A stretch of DNA of 50,311 nt from Bacillota bacterium (GTDB taxonomy: Bacteria; Bacillota; Bacilli; Paenibacillales; Paenibacillaceae), in the NCBI GenBank assembly GCA_023386495.1, contig JAEWJS010000117.1, positions 1 to 50,311 of the forward strand, written 5' to 3'. The position numbers were made by a program, and so were the translations under genes. The notes below the pieces were generated by a model. It worked only from the letters and a program-made list of their open reading frames with translations. It was not told the DNA's origin and did not search any database. Position 1 is the first letter of the stretch. Every line of letters starts with the position of its first letter. Below, one piece after another: positions 1 through 7,678 of the stretch.

Positions 1-946
1 GGTTCGGCCGCGGCGACTCCAGCTCGACGATGCCCTTGCCCGGATTCACGACAGGCCAGCCATCCTCCCAGACGACCGGCGCGAGGAATGTCTCGCGCCC
101 TAGGTTGCGGTAAGCGCCGCCGTACGGTCGAGAGCCGAGACAGACAAGCCACCACTCGCCGTTCTGCGTCTCGACGAGATCCGCATGCCCGATATTCGTG
201 ACGGCTGCGCTGCGACCGAGATGGCGATGCGTCAAGATCGGGTTGGACAGGCAGCCCTCATAGGGTCCGGCAACCTGCTTGCTGCGGGCCACGGTGACAG
301 CATGCGTATGCCCCGTTCCGCCCTCGGCAATAAGCAAGTAATAATAACCGTTCACCTTATAGATATGAGGCGCTTCCTGCGCATGGATGAACTTCATCGC
401 GCCGTCCCAGAGGCTGAAGCGGTCTCCGATCAGCTTCCCGGTCCTCAAGTCGATCTCCTGCAGCCAGATCTCCATATGCTTCGGATATAGCTGGCCGCCG
501 GGCGGCCGCCGGTTGGCCATCACGTATGCACGTCCGTCATCATCGAAGAAGAAGGAGGAATCGATGCCGGGCGCGCCTTCAATCCAGACGGGATCGGACC
601 AAGGTCCAGCCGGATCTTCGGCCGTCACGTAGAAGTTGCGGCGCTCGCCCTCCTGGCTCTCCACGAACGTCGTTACCATATAATAGATGCCGTTATGATA
701 TCGGATCGTAGCCGCGTAGATGCCTTTGGAGCACGGCGTGCCGTCCAGATTCAGCTGCGACGGCCGGTCCAGTACATGGCCGAGCTGCCGCCAATGCACC
801 AAGTCCTTGCTGTGGAAGATCGGGACGCCGGGATAATATTCGAAGCTAGACGTCACCATATAATAATCGTCGCCGGAGCGGCATATGGACGGATCCGGAT
901 AGCAGCCGGACAGAATCGGATTGCGAAAAGTGCCTGGCGTCATCAT
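1..946 (-). CDS. Glycoside hydrolase family 43 protein (beta-xylosidase/arabinofuranosidase type), 3' end outside window
   Basis: The N-terminal ~315 residues are present; the gene runs off the window at base 1. The protein starts MMTPGTFRNPILSG and continues CYPDPSICR, the five-bladed propeller start of GH43, in which the Asp of PDPS is the general base. DDYYMVTSSFEYYPGVPIFHS follows, typical of the XynB-like GH43 subfamilies. No signal peptide is seen, so it probably acts on imported oligosaccharides in the cytoplasm. The ATG (946-944) overlaps the TGA of the GH28 gene as ATGA, with GGAGGGG just upstream, so the two should be translationally coupled. Exact substrate (xyloside or arabinoside) cannot be decided; the pectin context favours arabinose- or xylose-containing side chains. 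Confidence 0.9.
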   Translation of the reverse strand, partial: MMTPGTFRNPILSGCYPDPSICRSGDDYYMVTSSFEYYPGVPIFHSKDLVHWRQLGHVLDRPSQLNLDGTPCSKGIYAATIRYHNGIYYMVTTFVESQEGERRNFYVTAEDPAGPWSDPVWIEGAPGIDSSFFFDDDGRAYVMANRRPPGGQLYPKHMEIWLQEIDLRTGKLIGDRFSLWDGAMKFIHAQEAPHIYKVNGYYYLLIAEGGTGHTHAVTVARSKQVAGPYEGCLSNPILTHRHLGRSAAVTNIGHADLVETQNGEWWLVCLGSRPYGGAYRNLGRETFLAPVVWEDGWPVVNPGKGIVELESPRPN

Positions 947-2409
947 TTAACCCCTCCGATAGCAGTCGAATCTCGATAATCCCCAATAGCCGTATTCGGA
1001 TGCTTGCGGCGCATGGTCACGTCGAGAGCCGCTTCCTCTACGCGCTCCAACCTCAGCGCCGGTCCCTGCCGAGTCTCCACGCGGACGCGGTCGAGCGTAA
1101 GGCCGCGCACATGCTTGATGTACATCCCTTCGCCCGCCATGACGAGCTCCTCTCGCACCATGTCCGGTTCGCCGCCGGGCTCATCCGGATCGGTCGTCAT
1201 CTCGATCTCGACATTGCGCAGCACGAGATCCTCGATCGGCATCTCCGGCAGCCCATAGACGAACGCTGCAGCAGCACGCGCATTGCGTGCTTCGATGTCC
1301 GCTATCTTCACCCTGCGGATGACCGGCGTGCACGCAGTGACCGGTATCGCCTCCGGCGTTGTCATCAGCGGATCCGATGGACTGACCCCATAGCGATAGA
1401 AGGAATTGATCGCGATCGGACACAGGACATCCTGCATCATGATCTGGCTGATGCTGATATCCTCGATAACCCCGCCTCTGGCACGGTTCGTCTTCATCCG
1501 AATGCCGCGGTCCGTGCCGAGGAACAGGCAGTTCGATACGAGGACGCGCCGGATATCGCCGGACATCTCGCTTCCTAACACGATGCCGCCGTGGCCGCGG
1601 CGCATGATACAGTTCGTGACGACGACGTTCTCCGTCGGTCGGCCGACCCTGCGGCCGTCTTCGTTAATGCCGGACTTCAGGCAGAGACAGTCGTCTCCTA
1701 CATCGAATTGGCAATCGGAGATTATCACGTTCGTGCAGGAATCGACGTCGAATCCGTCCCCATTCGGCGCATCGGCAGGATTGCGGAACGTAACGCCGCG
1801 CACCCGGACCTCGTCGCAATAGACGAGATGCGTGTTCCAGAACGGCGAATTCTCGAGCGTTACTCCCTCAATCGTCACGCCCTTACAATCGATCAGCTGC
1901 AGCAGAGGCGGTCGCAGCAGTTGCTGCTCCCACTCCACGAATGTACTGTCCATGGCGCTGTACAGCGCGGCATTCTTCTCGATCAACTCCTCGCGATAGG
2001 GAGATATGCCGCGTGCAACCGTCTCACCCCCAGACTTGAGCTTCCGATAGGCATCCCACCAAGCCTGCCCTCGCCCGTCGATGACGCCTTCGCCCTTAAT
2101 CGCCACGCGCTCCAGCCCGCAGCCGTACAACAGCGGATGATATCCCCAGCACTCATAGCCCGACCATCGCGTCAGTACGGGCGGATAATCCGCGAAACAA
2201 TCAGAAAACCGGAGCGTCGCCCCGGTCTCCAGATATAGCGTCATGCCGCTGACGAGGCGGATCGGTCCTGTCTTGTACACGCCGGCGGGCACGCGTACGG
2301 TACCGCCGCCTGCAGCAGCGCATGCCTCGATCGCGCGGCGGATAGCTCCGGAACTGTCCGTGCTGCCGTCGCCTACCGCACCGTATGCGATAATATTGAA
2401 GCCGCTCAT
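943..2409 (-). CDS. Glycoside hydrolase family 28 (polygalacturonase-like) protein
   Basis: A 488-residue parallel beta-helix enzyme expected to hydrolyse alpha-1,4-galacturonosyl or rhamnogalacturonan bonds by inversion. The N-terminus FNIIAYGAVGDGSTDSSGAI is the usual GH28/pectate-lyase-like opening. The four family motifs are visible: NGDGFD (around 216-221), GDD (238-240), GHGG (His273) and RMK (304-306). No signal peptide, so it probably processes imported pectic oligomers. The open frame extends upstream to 2451, but I chose the ATG at 2409 because it overlaps the stop of the GH105 gene as ATGA and has a GAGGCGG ribosome site; the longer form would overlap GH105 by 46 bases. Exo/endo mode is not determinable. 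Confidence 0.92.
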   Translation of the reverse strand: MSGFNIIAYGAVGDGSTDSSGAIRRAIEACAAAGGGTVRVPAGVYKTGPIRLVSGMTLYLETGATLRFSDCFADYPPVLTRWSGYECWGYHPLLYGCGLERVAIKGEGVIDGRGQAWWDAYRKLKSGGETVARGISPYREELIEKNAALYSAMDSTFVEWEQQLLRPPLLQLIDCKGVTIEGVTLENSPFWNTHLVYCDEVRVRGVTFRNPADAPNGDGFDVDSCTNVIISDCQFDVGDDCLCLKSGINEDGRRVGRPTENVVVTNCIMRRGHGGIVLGSEMSGDIRRVLVSNCLFLGTDRGIRMKTNRARGGVIEDISISQIMMQDVLCPIAINSFYRYGVSPSDPLMTTPEAIPVTACTPVIRRVKIADIEARNARAAAAFVYGLPEMPIEDLVLRNVEIEMTTDPDEPGGEPDMVREELVMAGEGMYIKHVRGLTLDRVRVETRQGPALRLERVEEAALDVTMRRKHPNTAIGDYRDSTAIGGVK

Positions 2410-3518
2410 TGCGCCGCCTCTAGTTCCGCAGCGACAGACATCGCTTCGCACGCCAACAGAAATGCCCCAACCCCGTGCAGATCGTTGTCGCTTACAGGCC
2501 GCGTGACGTAATTCTCGTAATCGCCTGCGGATGTGCCGATGCAGATATCCGGCACTACCAGCCTGCCCTCATCATAGCGCAGCCGACCGATCAAGCCGGC
2601 GAAGCCCTTGTCCGCAGCATCGAGAATCTCGGCACCGACCGCCCCATGCTTCACGGCGCCTACGATCGCATAGACGAACAACGAAGAGCAGGATGTCTCC
2701 AGCCAATTATCGAGGCGATCGCCCTTATCGACGACCTGGTACCATAAGCCGGTTTCGGCATCCTGGAACCGCACAAGCCCACGCACGAACGAGCCGAGCG
2801 CGGCGATGAGTTCGGCACGGTCAGGATGATCGGCCGGCAGCACATCGAGGAACTGCGTAAGCGCAAGGCCATACCAGCCAAGCGAGCGTCCCCAGAACTC
2901 CGGCGAATTGCCGGTCTCCGGATTCGCCCACGGGAATTGCCGGCTCTCGTCCCATGCATGATACAGGAGGCCTGTCGATTCGTCGGTCATATGCTTCCGC
3001 ATCAACCGCTCCCATTCGATCACCATTGGGACCAACTCAGCCTCTCCGTAGCGGGATGCGTAACGCAGGGCGAACACGCCGCCCATATACAACCCGTCCA
3101 GCCACATCTGATAAGGATATTTATCCTTATGCCAGAATGCGCCTTCCGACGTCTTGTTCAGCGTCCGGAATAAGTGCCGCAGCTTCTCCGCGGCGATCCG
3201 ATACCGGCGTTCGCCGAATTGCTCATCCAGCTCCAAGAGCAGAAGTCCAGGCATGATCGCATCCAATTCGTCGCGGGCGAAGAGGAAGTTGCCGTCCTCA
3301 TCCACTAGCTGATCTACATAACGCTTGGGATACGCCAGATACCGGTCATCGCCGGTGCGTTTCCATGCTTGCAGCATGCCTTCCAGGAAGACCCCCTGGT
3401 GATAGTGCCAGCGCCCTGCCGGAGGCAGCGCCTCAGGCGCCTCGAACGATGCCATTAAGGAATCGCATGCGGCCTGCGCATAGGCAAGCGGAGTTACGAG
3501 ATTGGTCTTCATACTCAA
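2406..3518 (-). CDS. Unsaturated rhamnogalacturonyl/glucuronyl hydrolase, GH105 (YteR/RhiN-like)
   Basis: A 370-residue (alpha/alpha)6-barrel enzyme that removes the 4,5-unsaturated uronic acid left on oligosaccharides by pectate or rhamnogalacturonan lyases, by hydrating the double bond. The motif PYQMWLDGLYMGG carries the family's catalytic Asp (Asp141, corresponding to the known YteR Asp), and NSPEFWGRSLGWYG is also typical. Length matches the family. No signal peptide: cytoplasmic. The start is a TTG at 3518 because GAGAGGA lies about 11 bases before it; the ATG at 3512 would be too far from that site. It sits between the transporter genes and GH28, whose start it overlaps by 4 bases, consistent with one catabolic operon. 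Confidence 0.94.
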   Translation of the reverse strand: MSMKTNLVTPLAYAQAACDSLMASFEAPEALPPAGRWHYHQGVFLEGMLQAWKRTGDDRYLAYPKRYVDQLVDEDGNFLFARDELDAIMPGLLLLELDEQFGERRYRIAAEKLRHLFRTLNKTSEGAFWHKDKYPYQMWLDGLYMGGVFALRYASRYGEAELVPMVIEWERLMRKHMTDESTGLLYHAWDESRQFPWANPETGNSPEFWGRSLGWYGLALTQFLDVLPADHPDRAELIAALGSFVRGLVRFQDAETGLWYQVVDKGDRLDNWLETSCSSLFVYAIVGAVKHGAVGAEILDAADKGFAGLIGRLRYDEGRLVVPDICIGTSAGDYENYVTRPVSDNDLHGVGAFLLACEAMSVAAELEAAQ

Positions 3519-3576
3519 GTAAATACACGTCCTCTCTGATCATGGAGTTGAAGATGCTGCTGCGGCAGTCCTGCCG

Positions 3577-4455
3577 TTACCCTTTGATCGAGCCGAGCAG
3601 CGCGCCCTTGGCAAAATGCTTCTGCAAGAACGGGTACACCATCAGGATCGGCAGCGTCGCGACGACGATAACGGCCATCTTGACGGTCTGCTCAGGCGGC
3701 GTGACGAAGTCGTCCATGCCGGAAGTATCGGCCGTTATTCCGCTCGCTAGAATGACGATTTGGCGCAGGATGACCTGGATCGGCCATTTGCCGGCATCGT
3801 TCAAGTAAATAATGGCCGTGACGTACGTGTTCCAATAGGTGACCGCGTAGAACAGCGAGATCGTCGCAATGGCCGGCATGGACAGCGGGATGACGATCCG
3901 GAACAGGACGCCCCAGTCGCTCGCGCCGTCGATCTTGGCCGATTCCTCCAGCCCGTCCGGGAGGTTCTGGAAGAAGTTGCGCATAATGATTAGGTTGAAC
4001 GCGTTAATCGCGGTCGGCACGATCAGCGCGGCGTACGAGTCGACCAGCCCCATCCCCTTCACCACGAGGAAGGTCGGGATCAAGCCGCCGTTGAAGAGCA
4101 TCGTGAATACGACGAGGAACATCATCGTTCGGCGTCCGTCCAGGTCGCGGCGCGACAAGCCGTACGCCATCAGCGCGGTCAGGAACATCGAGAACAGCGT
4201 CCCCAATCCCGTCACGCCGATCGACGTGCCGAGCGCCACGAAGAGCGTATTCGTCGAGAAAATGTAACGATAAGCATCCAGCGACCAGACCGTGGGAATA
4301 AGCACGAACTGTTTTTGCGCGAGCTCTGTCACCGTCGTGAAGGAGCCCGCGATGACATGGACGAACGGAAGGAACGTAACAAGCGCGATGAGGGTAAGCA
4401 GCGTATAGTTGACATAATCGAACATGCGGCTGCCGACCGATTTATCCTGCACCAT
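3577..4455 (-). CDS. Carbohydrate ABC transporter permease, CUT1 family (LplC/YtcP-like)
   Basis: A 292-residue inner-membrane permease with about six helices. The EAA loop that contacts the ATPase is visible as LEESAKIDGASDWGVLFR, and the C-terminus KHFAKGALLGSIKG is the usual end of the LplC/YtcP branch, which in Bacillus subtilis serves rhamnogalacturonan oligosaccharides. RBS AAGGTGGAG precedes the ATG. It pairs with the permease at 4676-5632 and the lipoprotein at 5702-7276. The 220-bp gap to its partner permease, unusual inside such an operon, is largely filled by a 146-bp repeat. No ATPase gene is nearby; a shared MsmX-type ATPase is the likely energiser (inference). Confidence 0.93.
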   Translation of the reverse strand: MVQDKSVGSRMFDYVNYTLLTLIALVTFLPFVHVIAGSFTTVTELAQKQFVLIPTVWSLDAYRYIFSTNTLFVALGTSIGVTGLGTLFSMFLTALMAYGLSRRDLDGRRTMMFLVVFTMLFNGGLIPTFLVVKGMGLVDSYAALIVPTAINAFNLIIMRNFFQNLPDGLEESAKIDGASDWGVLFRIVIPLSMPAIATISLFYAVTYWNTYVTAIIYLNDAGKWPIQVILRQIVILASGITADTSGMDDFVTPPEQTVKMAVIVVATLPILMVYPFLQKHFAKGALLGSIKG

Positions 4456-4525
4456 GGCGACTCCACCTTTGTAATAATATCTTTAACTTTTTCTAAATAG
4501 GGCAGTTGTCAAGCCCGCTTTCTTA

Positions 4526-4671
4526 AAGACCGATTGTCAGCGCCGAGAAGGTTGGACGATGGTAGCAATTGAGGAGCGGAGTGTAGTCTAAGCTACATGA
4601 GCACCGGAAATTGCGCCAGCGTTCAAGATTCGACGTCGAATATGCTTCGAAGTGATACATCGCGATCACAA
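4526..4671 (-). repeat. 146-bp dispersed repeat, copy A
   Basis: Nearly identical to 7533-7678 (about 12 differences in 146 positions by eye). It begins a few bases after the stop of the LplB-like permease. Its ends are inverted: GACCGATTGT and ACAATCGGTC form a perfect 10-bp outer stem when the stop codon region is included. Inside are the perfect palindrome ATTCGACGTCGAAT, a GTGTAG/CTACAT hairpin and a GCAATT/AATTGC stem. A reading frame on the minus strand is open through both copies, but I judge it a by-product of the repeat. Probably a REP/BIME- or MITE-like element. Confidence 0.8.
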
Positions 4672-4675
4672 TCGG

Positions 4676-5632
4676 TCAATAGATGCCTTCTTCTCCGGCT
4701 TTTTTGGAGAGGTAGTTGGCCCCCATGACAAGCAGCAAGCCGACAATTGACTTAAAGAAACCGACGGCCGCGCTATAGCTGAACTGCCCTTGCCGCAAGC
4801 CTGCCGTATACACATACGTATCGAATATCTCCGCTACCTCGCGATTCATCGAATTCAAGAGGAGATAGATATGTTCGAACCCTAGCTCCAGGACATCGCC
4901 GATCTTCAGAATCAGCAGCACGACGATCACGCTGCGAATCGAGGGCAAGGTGATGTGCCAGATTTGGCGCAGCCGGCTCGCGCCGTCAATCCGCGAAGCT
5001 TCATAGAGACCCGGATCGATTGCGGCCATCGCTGCAAGATAGATAATCGTGCCCCAGCCCGCTTCCCGCCATATAATCTGCAGAATGTACATGGGACGGA
5101 ACCATTCCGTGCTCATCAGAAAATTAACTTTCTCCAGCCCGAACATCACTAACAATTCATTAATGATCCCGCGGTCCATGGACAGCATGACGAAGGAGAT
5201 CGACACGATGATGACCCATGACATGAAGTGCGGGATATAGACGACCGTCTGTACGATCCTTTTGAACGCTGCAACCCTGACCTCATTCAACATTAACGCG
5301 AGAATGATCGGTACGGGAAAATAGAAGGCAAGATTCAAGAAGAAGAGCAGAAGCGTGTTGCCCAATATCATGAAAAAATCCGGATCATTGAATAACCGTT
5401 CAAAGTGCTTCAGGCCAACCCACTCGCTGTTCATGATCCCGTTATACGGCTGATAATCCTGGAATGCAATGACCAGCCCGCCCATCGGAATGTACTTAAA
5501 GATGACGAAGAAGAGCAATCCCGGAACTATCATCAGATATAAAGCCCGATTCTTGATCAGTCTTCTTGTGAGCTCCGAACTCGACTTATGCGGGCGCGCG
5601 GCCATTCCGTCGTGAGCGGTTGTCTGCTGCAT
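4676..5632 (-). CDS. Carbohydrate ABC transporter permease, CUT1 family (LplB/YteP-like)
   Basis: A 318-residue permease with an N-terminal cytoplasmic stretch, six predicted helices and the EAA-loop sequence LYEASRIDGASRLRQIWHIT. The opening LIKNRALYLMIVPGLLFF and the ending FFKSIVGLLLVMGANYLSKK are typical of the LplB/YteP group that pairs with LplC-type permeases. The ATG at 5632 has GGGAGAAG upstream. It follows the binding lipoprotein gene after a 69-bp gap containing a strong stem-loop. Role: import of pectin-derived oligosaccharides, judged from the three hydrolases downstream. Its stop codon abuts repeat copy A. Confidence 0.93.
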   Translation of the reverse strand: MQQTTAHDGMAARPHKSSSELTRRLIKNRALYLMIVPGLLFFVIFKYIPMGGLVIAFQDYQPYNGIMNSEWVGLKHFERLFNDPDFFMILGNTLLLFFLNLAFYFPVPIILALMLNEVRVAAFKRIVQTVVYIPHFMSWVIIVSISFVMLSMDRGIINELLVMFGLEKVNFLMSTEWFRPMYILQIIWREAGWGTIIYLAAMAAIDPGLYEASRIDGASRLRQIWHITLPSIRSVIVVLLILKIGDVLELGFEHIYLLLNSMNREVAEIFDTYVYTAGLRQGQFSYSAAVGFFKSIVGLLLVMGANYLSKKAGEEGIY

Positions 5633-5654
5633 GATTTCTTCTCCCTTTCTCTAT

Positions 5655-5693
5655 GGAAAAATACGGAGGCTGTCTATGCTTCCGACAGCCTCC
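5655..5693 (-). terminator. Stem-loop between binding-protein and permease genes (attenuating terminator)
   Basis: On the minus strand GGAGGCTGTC pairs perfectly with GACAGCCTCC around a 9-base loop and is followed by GTATTTTTCC. It lies between the lipoprotein stop (5702) and the permease start (5632). A partial terminator here would make much more binding protein than permease, a usual ratio in such operons. A comparable stem occurs at the same place in the second transporter operon (47929-47955). Confidence 0.7.
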
Positions 5694-5701
5694 GGCGGTA
5701 A

Positions 5702-7276
5702 TTACTTGGAAGCGGCGTTCGATGCGTTGAATTCGTCGATGATCTTCTGTCCGCCTTGCTTCAGCCAGTTATCGACTGCGGCCTGGTAGCCGGCTTCATC
5801 GATATTGCCCAGCATGAATTTGTAAGACGCATCCTTAATAATCTCTTGCAGCCTAGCGCCGTCCTGCGTGAACGTGTCGGAATCAAGCGCTGCCGCAGGA
5901 TCATGGATCAGGTAGTTGTTGTTGTCGAGGATCAGTTCCTCTGCCTTGGCCTTGGACGGCAGATCATAGATCGGCACGTAGAAGTCCGTAATCGTGGATG
6001 GGCCGCCGATCTGAATCGATTGGTACGGCTTCACTTCGCGCGTCGTCATGTCCGTATCCGGGGACGGCACGACCTTGCCGTCCTGCAGCGTATGATGCTT
6101 GCCTTCTACGCCCCAGTAGATCAAGTTGCCGAGCTCCGTGCCTACCAGCTGATCGTAGAATGCGAGCACTTGCTTCAGATCATCCTCTGTCTTCACGGAA
6201 GATTTCGGGAACAATACGACAGAGCCGTAGCCCGGAATCGCCCAGATCCCATATTCGCCGTCCGGACCTTTCACTTGGTTATGCACGTCCAGTACTGCAT
6301 TCGGATTCGCTTCGATAATCTTGTTATGCAAGGAGAGCACGTCGGCCATCGAGCCGACATAGACGCCGGCCTTGCCCGTAATGAGCAGGTTCTGTTGGTC
6401 CGTCTTGCTCGTAACCGGGAAGTCTTGGTTCATGTAGCCGCTGCTGTGGATCCGCTTGAAGAATTGCATCGTCTCCATGTACTCTGCCGTCATGAATTCC
6501 GGTACCAGCTTGCCGTCCTGCTCGCCCCAGTTGTTCGGCGTGCCGAACCAGGAAGCGACGGTCTTGAATGCGCCATAGACGAAGTCGCTGCGGTCCGTCA
6601 GGCCGATCGTATCGTTCTTGCCGTTGCCGTCCGGATCTTCCTTCGTGAACTTCTCGAGCATCGCGAAGAACTCGTCGGTCGTCGTCGGTGCCCCGATGCC
6701 CAGCTTATCCGCCCAATCCTTACGGAAAATCACGCCTTGACGGGACAGCGGACGCTCTTGGTACAGCGCATAGATTTTACCGTCTACGGATGTATTCTTC
6801 AGTACGTTCGGATCCAGCTTCGCTAAGTTCGGATAGTCGGCCAGATAAGGACCGATCTCCCAGAACTGGTCGTTGCGGATCGCTGCGCGCATCATGATGA
6901 GCGAGGTCTGGTTCTTCACGTAGGTCGCCATCGGCAGCTGGCCTGTCGCGAACGAAGCGTTCATCTTCTCGTCGTAGCTGCCGTCCGGCACCCACTGAAT
7001 GTCGAGCTCCGTGTTCGTCTTCTCTTCCAGCAGCTTCTCGATCGTATCGACCGGCGTCTCCGGCTCGTGCAGGTTCGCCATCATCGTAATCTTGAACGGC
7101 TCTTTCGGTTTCTCTTCTGCCGCAGGCGCCTCTGCCTTGTTATTCGTAGCTGCAGGTGTCCCAGAGTTGCCCGTATTGTTGGTATTGCCGGCATTGCCGT
7201 TCGTGGAGCATGCAGCAGCTAATAATGTAACCGCTGTCAAAGTCGCCAGCATCACACTGGCTTTTTTCTTTGCCAT
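5702..7276 (-). CDS. Extracellular solute-binding lipoprotein of the pectin-oligomer ABC transporter (LplA/YtcQ-like)
   Basis: A 524-residue lipoprotein. The signal peptide MAKKKASVMLATLTAVTLL ends in the lipobox LAAAC, giving lipid-modified Cys23, then a low-complexity Asn/Gly/Thr tether to about residue 55. The binding domain contains DPDGNGKNDTIGL, a calcium-loop-like segment common in this group. It captures the sugar outside the membrane for the permeases downstream. RBS GGAGGT lies about 9 bases before the ATG. It is paralogous along its full length to the lipoprotein at 7673-9184 (shared QERPLSRQG, FRKDWADKLG, KTDQQ, GVYVGSM-like blocks), suggesting tandem duplication. Confidence 0.94.
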   Translation of the reverse strand: MAKKKASVMLATLTAVTLLAAACSTNGNAGNTNNTGNSGTPAATNNKAEAPAAEEKPKEPFKITMMANLHEPETPVDTIEKLLEEKTNTELDIQWVPDGSYDEKMNASFATGQLPMATYVKNQTSLIMMRAAIRNDQFWEIGPYLADYPNLAKLDPNVLKNTSVDGKIYALYQERPLSRQGVIFRKDWADKLGIGAPTTTDEFFAMLEKFTKEDPDGNGKNDTIGLTDRSDFVYGAFKTVASWFGTPNNWGEQDGKLVPEFMTAEYMETMQFFKRIHSSGYMNQDFPVTSKTDQQNLLITGKAGVYVGSMADVLSLHNKIIEANPNAVLDVHNQVKGPDGEYGIWAIPGYGSVVLFPKSSVKTEDDLKQVLAFYDQLVGTELGNLIYWGVEGKHHTLQDGKVVPSPDTDMTTREVKPYQSIQIGGPSTITDFYVPIYDLPSKAKAEELILDNNNYLIHDPAAALDSDTFTQDGARLQEIIKDASYKFMLGNIDEAGYQAAVDNWLKQGGQKIIDEFNASNAASK

Positions 7277-7532
7277 CGTTCATGACCTCCGTTTTTTTGG
7301 GAATGTGTCGATTCGTTGAACATCCTCATCATAAGTGCCCCCTCCGCATTACGTATATAATCCGAGGATTAGCCGCAAGCCGGAAAAGCCCGTCCTATCA
7401 ACGTTTGTTCGATGATCATCCCCATACCTAATCTAATGATTATCGCTGTTTCGCCCCATAACCAGCACGACAAACACCCCCTCAACGGTATCCGCTGAGG
7501 GGTTACGAGCGATATTCATATTCGCATTATAT
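7277..7532. other. Intergenic leader region upstream of 5702-7276
   Basis: This gene-free stretch (together with repeat copy B, about 395 bases between genes) must hold the promoter of the lipoprotein-permease-hydrolase operon. I see an AT-rich TATATA at about 7353-7358 that could be a -10 element on the minus strand, but no convincing -35 partner. It also contains the hairpin at 7478-7502. No small gene with a good ribosome site was found. Confidence 0.4.
7478..7502 (-). terminator. Hairpin downstream of the second binding-protein gene
   Basis: CCCCTCA (7478-7484) pairs with TGAGGGG (7496-7502), and CGG/CCG in the loop extends the stem. On the minus strand it follows the 7673-9184 gene and is trailed by GTGTTTG, a weak U-tract. 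Likely a terminator for that gene; it could also lie in the leader of the downstream lipoprotein mRNA. Confidence 0.5.
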
Positions 7533-7678
7533 AAGACCGGTTGTCAGCGCCGAGAAGGTTGGACGATGGTAGAAATTGAGGAGCGGAGTGTAGTCTAAGC
7601 TACATGAGCACCGGAAAGTTCGCCAGCGTTCAAGATTCGACGTCGAGTACGCTACGAAGCAGCACTTCGCGATCACAA
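7533..7678 (-). repeat. 146-bp dispersed repeat, copy B
   Basis: Second copy of the element at 4526-4671, same orientation and length, about 92% identical by eye. It overlaps the 3' end of the 7673-9184 gene and supplies its TGA stop (7675-7673). Compared with copy A, one inner stem pair is changed on both sides (C-G to A-T), but the neighbouring position has become a mismatch, so evidence for conserved folding is mixed. The outer inverted end has been lost where it meets coding sequence. Confidence 0.8.

Noticed and set aside
5756..6826. Open frame of 356 codons opposite the first binding lipoprotein
   Set aside because: Complementary-strand shadow; the lipoprotein on the other strand is unmistakable.
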